From the NCBI RefSeq assembly GCF_003966145.1, contig NZ_RXNR01000002.1:62001-126000 (forward strand): DNA of 64,000 bases, read 5' to 3'. The DNA is from Lysinibacillus telephonicus (lineage in GTDB: Bacteria; Bacillota; Bacilli; Bacillales_A; Planococcaceae). Below the pieces are notes generated by a model. The model did not search any database. It was given only the letters and a program-made list of their open reading frames with translations, and was not told where the DNA came from. Shown in pieces: positions 8,832 through 16,600 of this stretch (the stretch's first letter is position 1; every line of letters begins with the position of its first letter). The position numbers were made by a program, and so were the translations under genes.

Positions 8832-10898
8832 TTATCTTGTAAAGGCAGCTGGTACTCCGCCGTCTACTGTAATCATGGAGCCGGTTGTTTTACTGGATTT
8901 TGAAGATGCAAAGAATAAAATGGCATCTGCAATATCTTCTGGGAATATATTTACCAGCAAAGTTGTTCGTTTTCGGTAGTGTTCTTCAAGTTGGTCAGGG
9001 TGGATATTATATGCGGCAGCACGTTCCTCACGCCAACGTGAGCCCCATATTGCGGACCCTTGCAATACGGCATCGGGTAAAACAGAGTTCACACGAATCC
9101 CATACTGTCCACCCTCGCTAGCGATACATCTTGCTAGATGAACTTCAAGGGCTTTAACAGAACTATATGCAGCTGCATTTTTCCCCGCATAAATTGAATT
9201 TTTAGAACCAACGAAAACCATATTGCCGCCCAGTCCCTGTGCTTGCATAAGCTTGAATGCTTCACGAGCTACAAGGAAGTAGCCAGTGCCAAGTACATTC
9301 ATATTCAATTCCCATTCTTGAAGTGTTGTTTCTTCAAATGGAGAGGAGGTTGCTAATCCAGCATTATTAACAATAATGTCGATTCCACCGAAAGTTAAGA
9401 TTGCATGTTCTATGGCTTTGGATACTTCTTCTTCTTTTGTAACGTCCATCTTTACAGCAGCAGCAACAAATGCATTAGCTTTTTGATTTAATTCGTCTGC
9501 GACTTTTTGTGCTCCTTCTAAATTTATATCTGCAACAACAACATGAGCCCCATCTGCAACAAATTTCTTTGCTGTTGCACTGCCGATTCCTCCTGCCCCT
9601 CCAGTAATGAATGCCACTTGGCGAGAGAATTCAGCTTCTTTTGGTGCTAAAGATAATTTATAAAGTTCAAGTGGCCAATATTCAATGTTATAAGATTCGT
9701 TTTCATTTAAAGAAACAAAATCTCCCAAACTAGTAGAACCTTTCATTACCGCGATTGCACGGTGATACAAGGAACCGCTTATATCAGCCATTGCTAAAGT
9801 TTTTCCAGTACTAATCATTCCAATTCCTGGGATTAAAATTACTCGTGGGGCTGGCTCGAACATAACATCTCCATTATTTTTATTACGTTCGAAGTATTCT
9901 CTGTATTCTAATTTATATTGAGAAATTAAATTTGGTAAAATTTCTTTTAAATCTTCCAATGATTGAGTAGATGGATCCCATTCAACATAAAGAGGCACTC
10001 GTTTTGTGTGTACTAAATGGTCAGGACATGCAGCGCCAATACTAGAAAGTTCTTTTGCTCTCACACTATTAACAAATTGCAAGATATCATCAGCACTATC
10101 AGCTTTTAATAACATTTTTTTGTCATCACTCACTGAACCACGGATAATAGGTAGAATTTGAGATAAAAATTGAGTGCGAATTGAGTCATCTAAAGAGATA
10201 TATTTTTGGCCGCCGAATACGTAATCTTCTTCAATTTTAGAGGTAATGTATGCTTCTGCTTGTTCTATTACCTCAATTGTTTTGTTATAACACTCTTCAG
10301 CTGTATACCCCCAAGTTACAAGTCCATGCTTTTCCATTAAAACTAATTCAGCTCCGGGATTTTCTTTGACACTTTCTGCAATTAACTTTGATAACTTAAA
10401 TCCAGGTCGCAAATATGGTACCCAAACAAAGCGATCTCCAAAAATTTCTTCTGCTATTTTCTTACCGTTATGTGCGCAGCATAAACTAATAATGGCATCT
10501 GGATGTGTATGATCTATATGAGGAAACGGTAAAAAAGCGTGTAATAAGGTTTCTATGGAAGCTCTAGGATGTTTTGAATCAATCATACACTTTTCTAGGT
10601 ATGCAACCATTTCTTCATCTGACATATCATCGTATTCAAATAGCGGCAATATGTCCTGCAAGTTCAATCCGGTAAAGTTCTCAGGCTTAATTGTTGCTAA
10701 ATCAGAGCCGCTTCCTTTAACCCAAAGAACGTCAATTTCATCACCTTTAAAGTTAATTTCTTTGGATTTTACTGAAGTGTTGCCGCCCCCCCAATTACAA
10801 ACGGTTCTATCAGATCCAATCAAATTTGAACGATAAGCCAACATTTCTAAATCGGTAGTCAATTTTTTTGATTCCAAAACATTCCAAACATTTTTCAT
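8832..10898 (-). CDS. rhaEW: Bifunctional rhamnulose-1-phosphate aldolase / lactaldehyde dehydrogenase (RhaEW)
   Basis: About 688 residues with two domains. The N-terminal half is a class II aldolase (zinc site HIDHTHPDAI and EKHGLVTWG) that splits rhamnulose-1-phosphate to DHAP and L-lactaldehyde. The C-terminal half, from about residue 430, is a short-chain dehydrogenase (GGAGGIGSATA cofactor loop, NNAG, and catalytic YSSVK) that oxidises lactaldehyde. Length and layout match Bacillus RhaEW. GGAGG sits before a tandem ATG pair at 10901 and 10898; I prefer 10898 for spacing, and the longer upstream frame is unlikely. This is the first gene of the leftward rhamnose operon. Confidence 0.95.
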   Translation of the reverse strand: MKNVWNVLESKKLTTDLEMLAYRSNLIGSDRTVCNWGGGNTSVKSKEINFKGDEIDVLWVKGSGSDLATIKPENFTGLNLQDILPLFEYDDMSDEEMVAYLEKCMIDSKHPRASIETLLHAFLPFPHIDHTHPDAIISLCCAHNGKKIAEEIFGDRFVWVPYLRPGFKLSKLIAESVKENPGAELVLMEKHGLVTWGYTAEECYNKTIEVIEQAEAYITSKIEEDYVFGGQKYISLDDSIRTQFLSQILPIIRGSVSDDKKMLLKADSADDILQFVNSVRAKELSSIGAACPDHLVHTKRVPLYVEWDPSTQSLEDLKEILPNLISQYKLEYREYFERNKNNGDVMFEPAPRVILIPGIGMISTGKTLAMADISGSLYHRAIAVMKGSTSLGDFVSLNENESYNIEYWPLELYKLSLAPKEAEFSRQVAFITGGAGGIGSATAKKFVADGAHVVVADINLEGAQKVADELNQKANAFVAAAVKMDVTKEEEVSKAIEHAILTFGGIDIIVNNAGLATSSPFEETTLQEWELNMNVLGTGYFLVAREAFKLMQAQGLGGNMVFVGSKNSIYAGKNAAAYSSVKALEVHLARCIASEGGQYGIRVNSVLPDAVLQGSAIWGSRWREERAAAYNIHPDQLEEHYRKRTTLLVNIFPEDIADAILFFASSKSSKTTGSMITVDGGVPAAFTR

Positions 10899-11001
10899 CA
10901 TAAAAACCTCCGTTTTTTCTTTGTTTTCTATTATACATTTTTTCTCTTTTTTTGAAATAGTTAAATTAAATAATTTTTTATTTTTTTGCAAAATTTCTAA
11001 T

Positions 11002-11015
11002 TGTAAACGTTTACC
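11002..11015. promoter_or_regulatory. CcpA cre-like site between rhaEW and the ABC importer
   Basis: TGTAAACGTTTACC (11002-11015), with a palindromic core GTAAACGTTTAC, matches the catabolite-responsive element consensus TGWNANCGNTNWCA at all but the last position. It lies in the divergent intergenic region, next to a TATAAT at 11027-11032 for the rightward genes, so catabolite repression could act on both operons. Confidence 0.75.
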
Positions 11016-11131
11016 TTATGCTTTATTATAATATTTAACATTGAAGAATGAAAATTCCGATAAATTTGATTTTTGTTGGATTATTTGGTTTTTTATTTAA
11101 AATTGAAAGTATTTAGGCGAGGGGTGTTGGA

Positions 11132-12658
11132 ATGTCTGAATATGTTTTGGAATTAAAAGGAATAACAAAGGAATTTCCCGGAGTAAAAGCTTTAGATAAC
11201 GTTCACTTTAAATTAAAAAAAGGTGAAATCCATGCGCTTATGGGAGAAAACGGAGCTGGTAAGTCTACGTTTATCAAAATAATTACAGGGGTTCATTCTC
11301 CAAACAAAGGAGAAATGTATTTGTACGGTGAGAAAGTAGAGTTTAATAATCCCAAAGATGCCCAAGTAAAAGGGATTGCAGCAATTTATCAGCATGTTAC
11401 GAATTTCCCTGACTTAACTGTCACAGAAAATATTTTTATGGGACATGAAAAAGTGAGTCCAATTACTAGGCGTTTGCTTTGGAAAGAGATGCATTATGAA
11501 GCTCGAAGCCTTTTACGTCAGCTTGGTTCAACAATTGACCCTAAAGTAGAGATGGGTTCTCTAAGTGTTGCTCAGCAACAAATTGTAGAAATTGCAAAAG
11601 CAATATCAACGAAGGCCAAAATTATTATTATGGATGAGCCTACTGCAGCATTGACTGCCCGTGAAAGTGAAGAGTTATATAAAATTGCAGAAAAGTTAAG
11701 AGATGATGGCGTATCAATTATTTTTATCTCTCACCGCTTTGAGGATATGTATCGATTAGCAACTCAAGTTACTGTCTTGCGAGATGCGAAATACATGGGG
11801 AGCTGGGGAGTTGATGAAATTTCAAATGAACAGTTAATTGTTCAAATGGTCGGTAGGGAAATATCACAAGTGTTTCCAAATAAACATAATGAGATTAAAG
11901 AATCAATCTTAGAAATTAAAAACCTAGGGAAGATTGGTTATTTTGCTGACATATCCTTTAATGTTCGCAAAGGAGAGATTGTCGGATTGACAGGGTTGGT
12001 TGGAGCAGGAAGAACAGAAGTTTGTCAGGCAATTTGCGGTATTGCTCCGGCAGATAAAGGTGAAATTTTTATAAAAGGGAAAAAAGTAAAAATAAAAAAA
12101 CCAAAGGACGCAATGAATTTTGGTATTGGCTACTTACCTGAAGACCGACAGTTACAAGGCCTAATTTTATCTTGGGATATAGGTAGAAATATTACTTTGC
12201 CTTCTATGAAAAAGTATTCGCAAAAGGGATGGCTAAATCCAAAAAGAGAGGCAACTGTAGCTAAAGAATTGGCTGAAAAGGTAAGTGTTAAAGCGAATTC
12301 GATTTTCGATTTAGTCAGTTCATTATCTGGAGGCAATCAACAAAAGGTATCTGTGGCAAAACTATTAACTGCCGATGTAGAAGTAATAATCCTTGATGAA
12401 CCGACAAAGGGTGTAGATGTTGGGGCAAAGTCTGCAATCTATGAAATTATTAATGATCTTGCTGCACAAGGGTATGGCGTCTTATTAGTTTCCTCTGAAA
12501 TGCCTGAAATACTCGGCCTAAGTGATCGGATAATCGTGATGAAGGAAGGGCGCATTGCTACTACTTTAAGCAAAGAAGAGGCTACTCAAGAACGAATTTT
12601 AGAGGCAGCGATGGGAAGTGAACCAACAAATAATCGAGAAGTAGTAGTCGAAGTGTAA
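11132..12658 (+). CDS. Sugar ABC importer, duplicated ATP-binding subunit (RbsA/RhaT type)
   Basis: A 508-residue protein with two ABC domains, the layout of RbsA/AraG/RhaT-type sugar importers. Domain 1 has GENGAGKST, SVAQQQIVEIAKA and IIMDEPTAAL. Domain 2, from about residue 260, has the degenerate loop GLVGAGRTE, signature SLSGGNQQKVSVAK and ILDEPTKGVDVG, with the family's PEDRQLQGL segment between. It energises uptake together with the two permeases that follow. Its divergent placement against the rhamnose catabolic operon, plus the shared cre site, makes rhamnose the likely cargo, but substrate identity is inferred from context. Confidence 0.92.
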   Translation: MSEYVLELKGITKEFPGVKALDNVHFKLKKGEIHALMGENGAGKSTFIKIITGVHSPNKGEMYLYGEKVEFNNPKDAQVKGIAAIYQHVTNFPDLTVTENIFMGHEKVSPITRRLLWKEMHYEARSLLRQLGSTIDPKVEMGSLSVAQQQIVEIAKAISTKAKIIIMDEPTAALTARESEELYKIAEKLRDDGVSIIFISHRFEDMYRLATQVTVLRDAKYMGSWGVDEISNEQLIVQMVGREISQVFPNKHNEIKESILEIKNLGKIGYFADISFNVRKGEIVGLTGLVGAGRTEVCQAICGIAPADKGEIFIKGKKVKIKKPKDAMNFGIGYLPEDRQLQGLILSWDIGRNITLPSMKKYSQKGWLNPKREATVAKELAEKVSVKANSIFDLVSSLSGGNQQKVSVAKLLTADVEVIILDEPTKGVDVGAKSAIYEIINDLAAQGYGVLLVSSEMPEILGLSDRIIVMKEGRIATTLSKEEATQERILEAAMGSEPTNNREVVVEV

Positions 12659-12681
12659 TAAGAAGGATATGGAGGTAAAAC

Positions 12682-13716
12682 ATGAACGAACATGTTATAC
12701 AGCAGACCGATAATATCGAAAAACATACACTTTCAAATAAATTATTAGCAAATATATCGAAATTTCGAGAACTCGGTTTAATTGTATTTATTGTAATACT
12801 CTGTGCATTTATTCAATGGCGAAATTCGAGTTTTTTAACGATTGAGAATATAAACGATATGATTACAAATGCTGCCATTCTTAGTATTTTGGCAGTGGGG
12901 ATGATGCTTGTACTAGTAACTCGTGGAATCGATTTATCAATAGGAGCAATTATTGCTCTATCAGGTATGATTTGCGCACAGCTTGTTAGTCAGTTTAGCT
13001 TAAATCCATTATTAATTATTTTAATTGGAATCGTAATAGGTATTGTATGCGGAGTGTTAAATGGAGTACTTATAGCGAAAATTGGAATACTCCCAATCAT
13101 TGCAACGTTGGCGCTAATGAATGTCTTTAGGGGATTGACATATCGCATTAGTAATGGAGAATGGGTTAGCTCATATCAGATGACAGATAGTTTTTTATCG
13201 ATTGCCACAGGAAAAGTTTTTGGAATAAATAACTTAATCGTAATTGCCATTGTCATTTATATTATTTTTTATTATGTCATAAATCATACGGTAATCGGAA
13301 GGCAAATTTATGCCGTAGGGAGCAATCCGGAATCAGCAAAGGTAAGTGGAATTAATGAGAATAAAATTTTAATTCTCGTTTATTCAACACTTGGTGGATT
13401 ATCGGGTTTAGCAGGAGTTTTATGGGTTTCAAAATTTGCCTCTGCACAGGGAGATACTGCAACGGGCTATGAATTAACGGTCATTGCTGTATGTATTCTT
13501 GGAGGAGTAAGCATAGCTGGTGGGGCAGGGAAAGTTTCAGGTGTACTTTTAGGTGCATTGCTTCTAGGAATATTGCAAAATGCCCTCCCATTATTAAATG
13601 TTTCACCTTTTTGGCAAACAGGGATTCAAGGGGCGATTATTCTAATTGCTGTTATTTTAAATACTCTAGTAAAACGAAGCGTGGATAGAAATAATTTAGT
13701 AAGGAGGAAGATTTAA
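12682..13716 (+). CDS. Sugar ABC importer permease (first)
   Basis: A 344-residue integral membrane protein of the RbsC/BPD_transp_2 family. It has about nine to ten hydrophobic segments and the family motif region TRGIDLSIGAIIALSGM, the GRQIYAVGSNPESAKVSGIN cytoplasmic loop that contacts the ATPase, and GYELTVIAVCILGGVSIAGG. GGAGG precedes the ATG. It ends at the A of the next gene's start (one-base overlap), so the two permeases are co-translated. It forms the heterodimeric channel of the presumed rhamnose importer. Confidence 0.92.
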   Translation: MNEHVIQQTDNIEKHTLSNKLLANISKFRELGLIVFIVILCAFIQWRNSSFLTIENINDMITNAAILSILAVGMMLVLVTRGIDLSIGAIIALSGMICAQLVSQFSLNPLLIILIGIVIGIVCGVLNGVLIAKIGILPIIATLALMNVFRGLTYRISNGEWVSSYQMTDSFLSIATGKVFGINNLIVIAIVIYIIFYYVINHTVIGRQIYAVGSNPESAKVSGINENKILILVYSTLGGLSGLAGVLWVSKFASAQGDTATGYELTVIAVCILGGVSIAGGAGKVSGVLLGALLLGILQNALPLLNVSPFWQTGIQGAIILIAVILNTLVKRSVDRNNLVRRKI

Positions 13717-14735
13717 TGAATAATAAATCGCTTGCTGAAGAAAATTATCTTCCAAATAATTTAGCAAATAAAAAAGAGTTTTCATTAAAGTCTTTCTTTT
13801 TACAATGGGAATGGCTATTAATTTTAATTCTATTTTTAGTATTTATTATTAACTCAATACTTTCACCTTACTTTTTAGATGCTAATAGTTTGCTAGGAGC
13901 AACTTCTACTTTTTTGGATAAAGCATTTATTGTTTTTCCAATGGCGCTCATTATGATTATGCGCGATATTGATATATCCGTTGGTTCAACTGTTGCTTTA
14001 TCGGGTGTAGTAATGGCAACTGTTTATAATTCGTTTGGTTTCCCTATGGAAATTGCTATTTTAGTTTGTTTAGCCGTAGGAGCATTATGCGGATTAATAA
14101 ATGGCCTATTGATTGTTAAATTTAAGGAACTATCTGCTGTAATTGTCACTTTAGGAACAATGATTTTGTTTCGAGGGATTGCGTATATCATTTTAGAGGA
14201 TCAAGCTTCAGGAAATTTCCCTGATTGGTTTAATTATTTTGGATGGGGAACTGCAGGGAATATTCCATTTATTTTAATAGCTTTTATTATTGTAGCGATT
14301 GTTTTTACATTACTTTTGCATAAAACAACTTTCGGGCGCAATGTTTATGCAATCGGAAGCAACCCAACAGCAAGCCGTTTCTCAGGGGTTAGTGTAGATA
14401 AAATTAGAGTTATTGTTTTCGTATTAGCAGGGGTGATGGCTGCTGTAACTGCTATATTCCTAGCATCACGTATGGGCAGTACTCGACCTAATGTGGCATC
14501 AGGCTATGAATTAGAGGTAATTACAATGGCTGCCTTAGGCGGTATAAGTACTGTTGGCGGAAAGGGGCGGATGTTAGGAACGATTTTAGCTGTTTTCATA
14601 ATCGGCTTCTTACAATATGGTCTCGGTTTAATTAATATTCCATCACAAACTTTATTGATAATTATTGGTGCATTGTTAATTTTGGCAGTAGCAACGCCAA
14701 AATTAAAACTACCGAAGTTTTTGTTGCGTAAATAA
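13716..14735 (+). CDS. Sugar ABC importer permease (second)
   Basis: A 339-residue paralogue of the preceding permease with the same signature loops: MRDIDISVGSTVALSGV, the GRNVYAIGSNPTASRFSGV loop and GYELEVITMAALGGISTVGG. The N-terminus has about 30 polar residues before the first membrane segment. The pairing of two different RbsC-type permeases with one duplicated ATPase and one binding protein matches rhizobial rhaSTPQ-type and AI-2-type importers; here the order is ATPase, permease, permease, binding protein. Confidence 0.92.
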   Translation: MNNKSLAEENYLPNNLANKKEFSLKSFFLQWEWLLILILFLVFIINSILSPYFLDANSLLGATSTFLDKAFIVFPMALIMIMRDIDISVGSTVALSGVVMATVYNSFGFPMEIAILVCLAVGALCGLINGLLIVKFKELSAVIVTLGTMILFRGIAYIILEDQASGNFPDWFNYFGWGTAGNIPFILIAFIIVAIVFTLLLHKTTFGRNVYAIGSNPTASRFSGVSVDKIRVIVFVLAGVMAAVTAIFLASRMGSTRPNVASGYELEVITMAALGGISTVGGKGRMLGTILAVFIIGFLQYGLGLINIPSQTLLIIIGALLILAVATPKLKLPKFLLRK

Positions 14736-14800
14736 GGTTTTAATTAGGAATCGTTTTGGTTCTTATTAAAATAACAATTTAAAACATTGGGGGTAAAGAT

Positions 14801-15871
14801 ATGGGGAAATTTAAAAACGTACTAATGCTCCTTTTGATGTTGTTGCTACTAGCAGCGTGTGGAAATACTTCAACAGAGGCTCCAGCGACAGAATCGGAAG
14901 GAGAGGGAGAAGCAGGAACAGCAGGCGATGCTGGAGAAGGCGGTACAGCGAAATATGCCTTCGTATTTAAAAATACAGGGAATCCATATGGGGAAAAGAT
15001 GTATGAAGGATTTGAAAAGGCAATTAATGAAGCTGGGGGAGAAGTCATTTACCGTTCACCTGATCAACCAACAGCAGAAGGTCAAATTCAAATTATTGAG
15101 CAGTTAATCACTCAAAAAGTGAGTGCTATTGCGATTGCAGGTAACGACAACGATGCGTTGGAACCGGTATTAAAAAAGGCGATGGAAAATGGTATAAAAG
15201 TTCTTTCTGTTGACTCAGCTGTAAACTCAAATAGTCGTATGCTTCATGTAAATCAAGCGAACCCAGAACGTATTGGACGTGTTCAGATTCAAGCGATAGG
15301 TGAAATGATAAATTATGAAGGGCAAATTGCAATTTTAAGTGCTACTTCTCAAGCAACAAATCAGAATTTATGGATAGAATGGATGCAAGAAGAGCTAAAA
15401 GATCCTAAATATGCAAATATGGAATTAGTTAAAGTAGCATATGGGGATGATTTGCGTGATAAGAGTGTTTCTGAAACTGAAGCATTATTAAAATCATACC
15501 CAGATCTAAAAGGGATTATTGCTCCAACAACTGTTGGTATTGCTGCTGCGGGTAAAGTATTGACGGATAAAGGGTTAGCGGGGGAAGTTGCTTTAACAGG
15601 CCTTGGTTTACCTAGTGAGATGGCAAGTTATATTGAAAATGGTGTATCCCCATGGATGTATTTATGGAATCCAATTGATGTAGGTTATGCAGCAGGCTAT
15701 GCCTCTGTAGAACTTGTTAATGGAAAAACAGGTGCATTGGGCGAAACGTTTGAAATAGGTGAACTAGGTTCCTTTGAGGTTGTAGAAGATGGGGATGGAA
15801 CGCAAATTATGCTTGGGGATCCATTTAAATTTGATTCTTCAAATATTAGCGAATGGAAAGATGTATATTAA
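14801..15871 (+). CDS. Sugar ABC importer substrate-binding lipoprotein
   Basis: A 356-residue periplasmic-binding-protein-1-type lipoprotein. It has a signal peptide with lipobox LLLLAAC (Cys 20), a low-complexity acidic/Gly/Ala linker to about residue 48, then a sugar-binding domain (YAFVFKNTGNPYGEKMYEGF; ISAIAIAGNDNDALEPVLKKA-like ligand region; LKGIIAPTTVGIAAAG). It would be anchored outside the membrane and deliver sugar, presumably rhamnose, to the permease pair. GGGGG lies upstream of the ATG and a terminator follows, closing the operon. Confidence 0.92.
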   Translation: MGKFKNVLMLLLMLLLLAACGNTSTEAPATESEGEGEAGTAGDAGEGGTAKYAFVFKNTGNPYGEKMYEGFEKAINEAGGEVIYRSPDQPTAEGQIQIIEQLITQKVSAIAIAGNDNDALEPVLKKAMENGIKVLSVDSAVNSNSRMLHVNQANPERIGRVQIQAIGEMINYEGQIAILSATSQATNQNLWIEWMQEELKDPKYANMELVKVAYGDDLRDKSVSETEALLKSYPDLKGIIAPTTVGIAAAGKVLTDKGLAGEVALTGLGLPSEMASYIENGVSPWMYLWNPIDVGYAAGYASVELVNGKTGALGETFEIGELGSFEVVEDGDGTQIMLGDPFKFDSSNISEWKDVY

Positions 15872-15950
15872 TTAAAAGATAATGTGTGGTAAAAATCTCT
15901 GTTTTCTTAAAAGCTTACTACACTAATAATATGAAATAGTCAATAAGAAC

Positions 15951-15988
15951 CTGCTCATTTTTACCTTTGAAAATGAGCAGCTTTTTCT
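15951..15988 (+). terminator. Terminator of the sugar importer operon
   Basis: Perfect 11-bp stem CTGCTCATTTT (15951-15961) with its complement (15970-15980), followed by CTTTTTCTTT. Confidence 0.92.
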
Positions 15989-16133
15989 TTATTATAGGTA
16001 GAAATTTTTACTATTTATTTGGGGACGTTTGGGGATAACTCTAATTTATAGCTTGAGAGAACGCATAGGAATTGCATACTTTTTCATTTTAGGATTAGTC
16101 ATCATTTACAAAAAAATTCATTTGATAGCGCTG

Positions 16134-16148
16134 TACTGCAGTGCAGTA
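16134..16148. repeat. 15-base palindrome upstream of the riboswitch
   Basis: TACTGCAGTGCAGTA is a perfect 7-1-7 inverted repeat about 110 bases upstream of the riboswitch, in the region expected to hold the operon promoter. It could be a protein operator, but no family is recognised. Confidence 0.45.
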
Positions 16149-16249
16149 TTAAGATTTCCATTTTTCTATATTTTTTAAAAAATAGATAATTATTCTTTTT
16201 ATTATAATTGTAATATGATATTTTTAATTCATACTATTATTTTACAACT

Positions 16250-16450
16250 AAATAGGTTATTAAGTGCTCGATTTTTCGAGGTAAAAGGGAAACCAGTGCA
16301 AATCTGGTACAGCCCCCGCTACTGTAATTGCTGATGAAATCACAATGCCACCATAAATTTGGGAAGGTGTGAGAGTAAAACGAAGCTTAAGTCAGGAAAC
16401 CTGCTTGATAACGTTTAATCAAACTTTTCGGAGGGAGAAGTTTAGGTAAA
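16250..16450 (+). ncRNA. Cobalamin (AdoCbl) riboswitch
   Basis: The leader contains the conserved elements of the cobalamin riboswitch in order: GGGAAACCAGTGCAAATCTGG (about 16287-16306), CAGCCCCCGCTACTGTAA, a variable paired region, GGGAAGGTGTGAG-like and the B12 box AGTCAGGAAACCTGC (16390-16404). An intrinsic terminator follows at 16494-16530, so it most likely works by transcription termination when coenzyme B12 is abundant. It controls the cobalamin operon beginning at 16601. Exact ends of the aptamer are approximate. Confidence 0.95.
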
Positions 16451-16493
16451 GTAGTATACTATACTATTTTTGTTTGTTCTTATATGAATGATC

Positions 16494-16530
16494 AGGCCTT
16501 TACTCCCTTCCGAGAGTAAAGGCCTTTTTC
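16494..16530 (+). terminator. Riboswitch expression-platform terminator
   Basis: Perfect 12-bp stem AGGCCTTTACTC (16494-16505) with 16514-16525, followed by TTTTTC. CGGAGGGAG at 16429-16437, just after the B12 box, is complementary to CTCCCTTCCG at 16503-16512 with one bulged base, offering a plausible antiterminator pairing that would disrupt this stem. Confidence 0.9.
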
Positions 16531-16600
16531 TATTAAGATACCTTCTTTAAGAGATGGTAAAGAGACGTATTTAATATATGGATTTTAAGGAGGAATCATA

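Larger units (their letters stand above)
15872..16249. other. Intergenic region before the cobalamin leader
   Basis: No convincing gene. It holds the terminator of the sugar importer (15951-15988), a short palindrome at 16134-16148 and very AT-rich DNA just before the riboswitch where the promoter of the cobalamin operon must lie. I could not assign clear -35/-10 boxes among many A/T-rich candidates. Confidence 0.6.

Noticed and set aside
10902-10991. Longer N-terminus for RhaEW (31 extra residues)
   Set aside because: The extension is Lys-rich and unlike family members, while GGAGG sits directly before the ATGs at 10901/10898.
16019-16240. Fur-box-like GATAATTATT stretches upstream of the cobalamin leader
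   Set aside because: Too degenerate against the Fur consensus in such AT-rich DNA.
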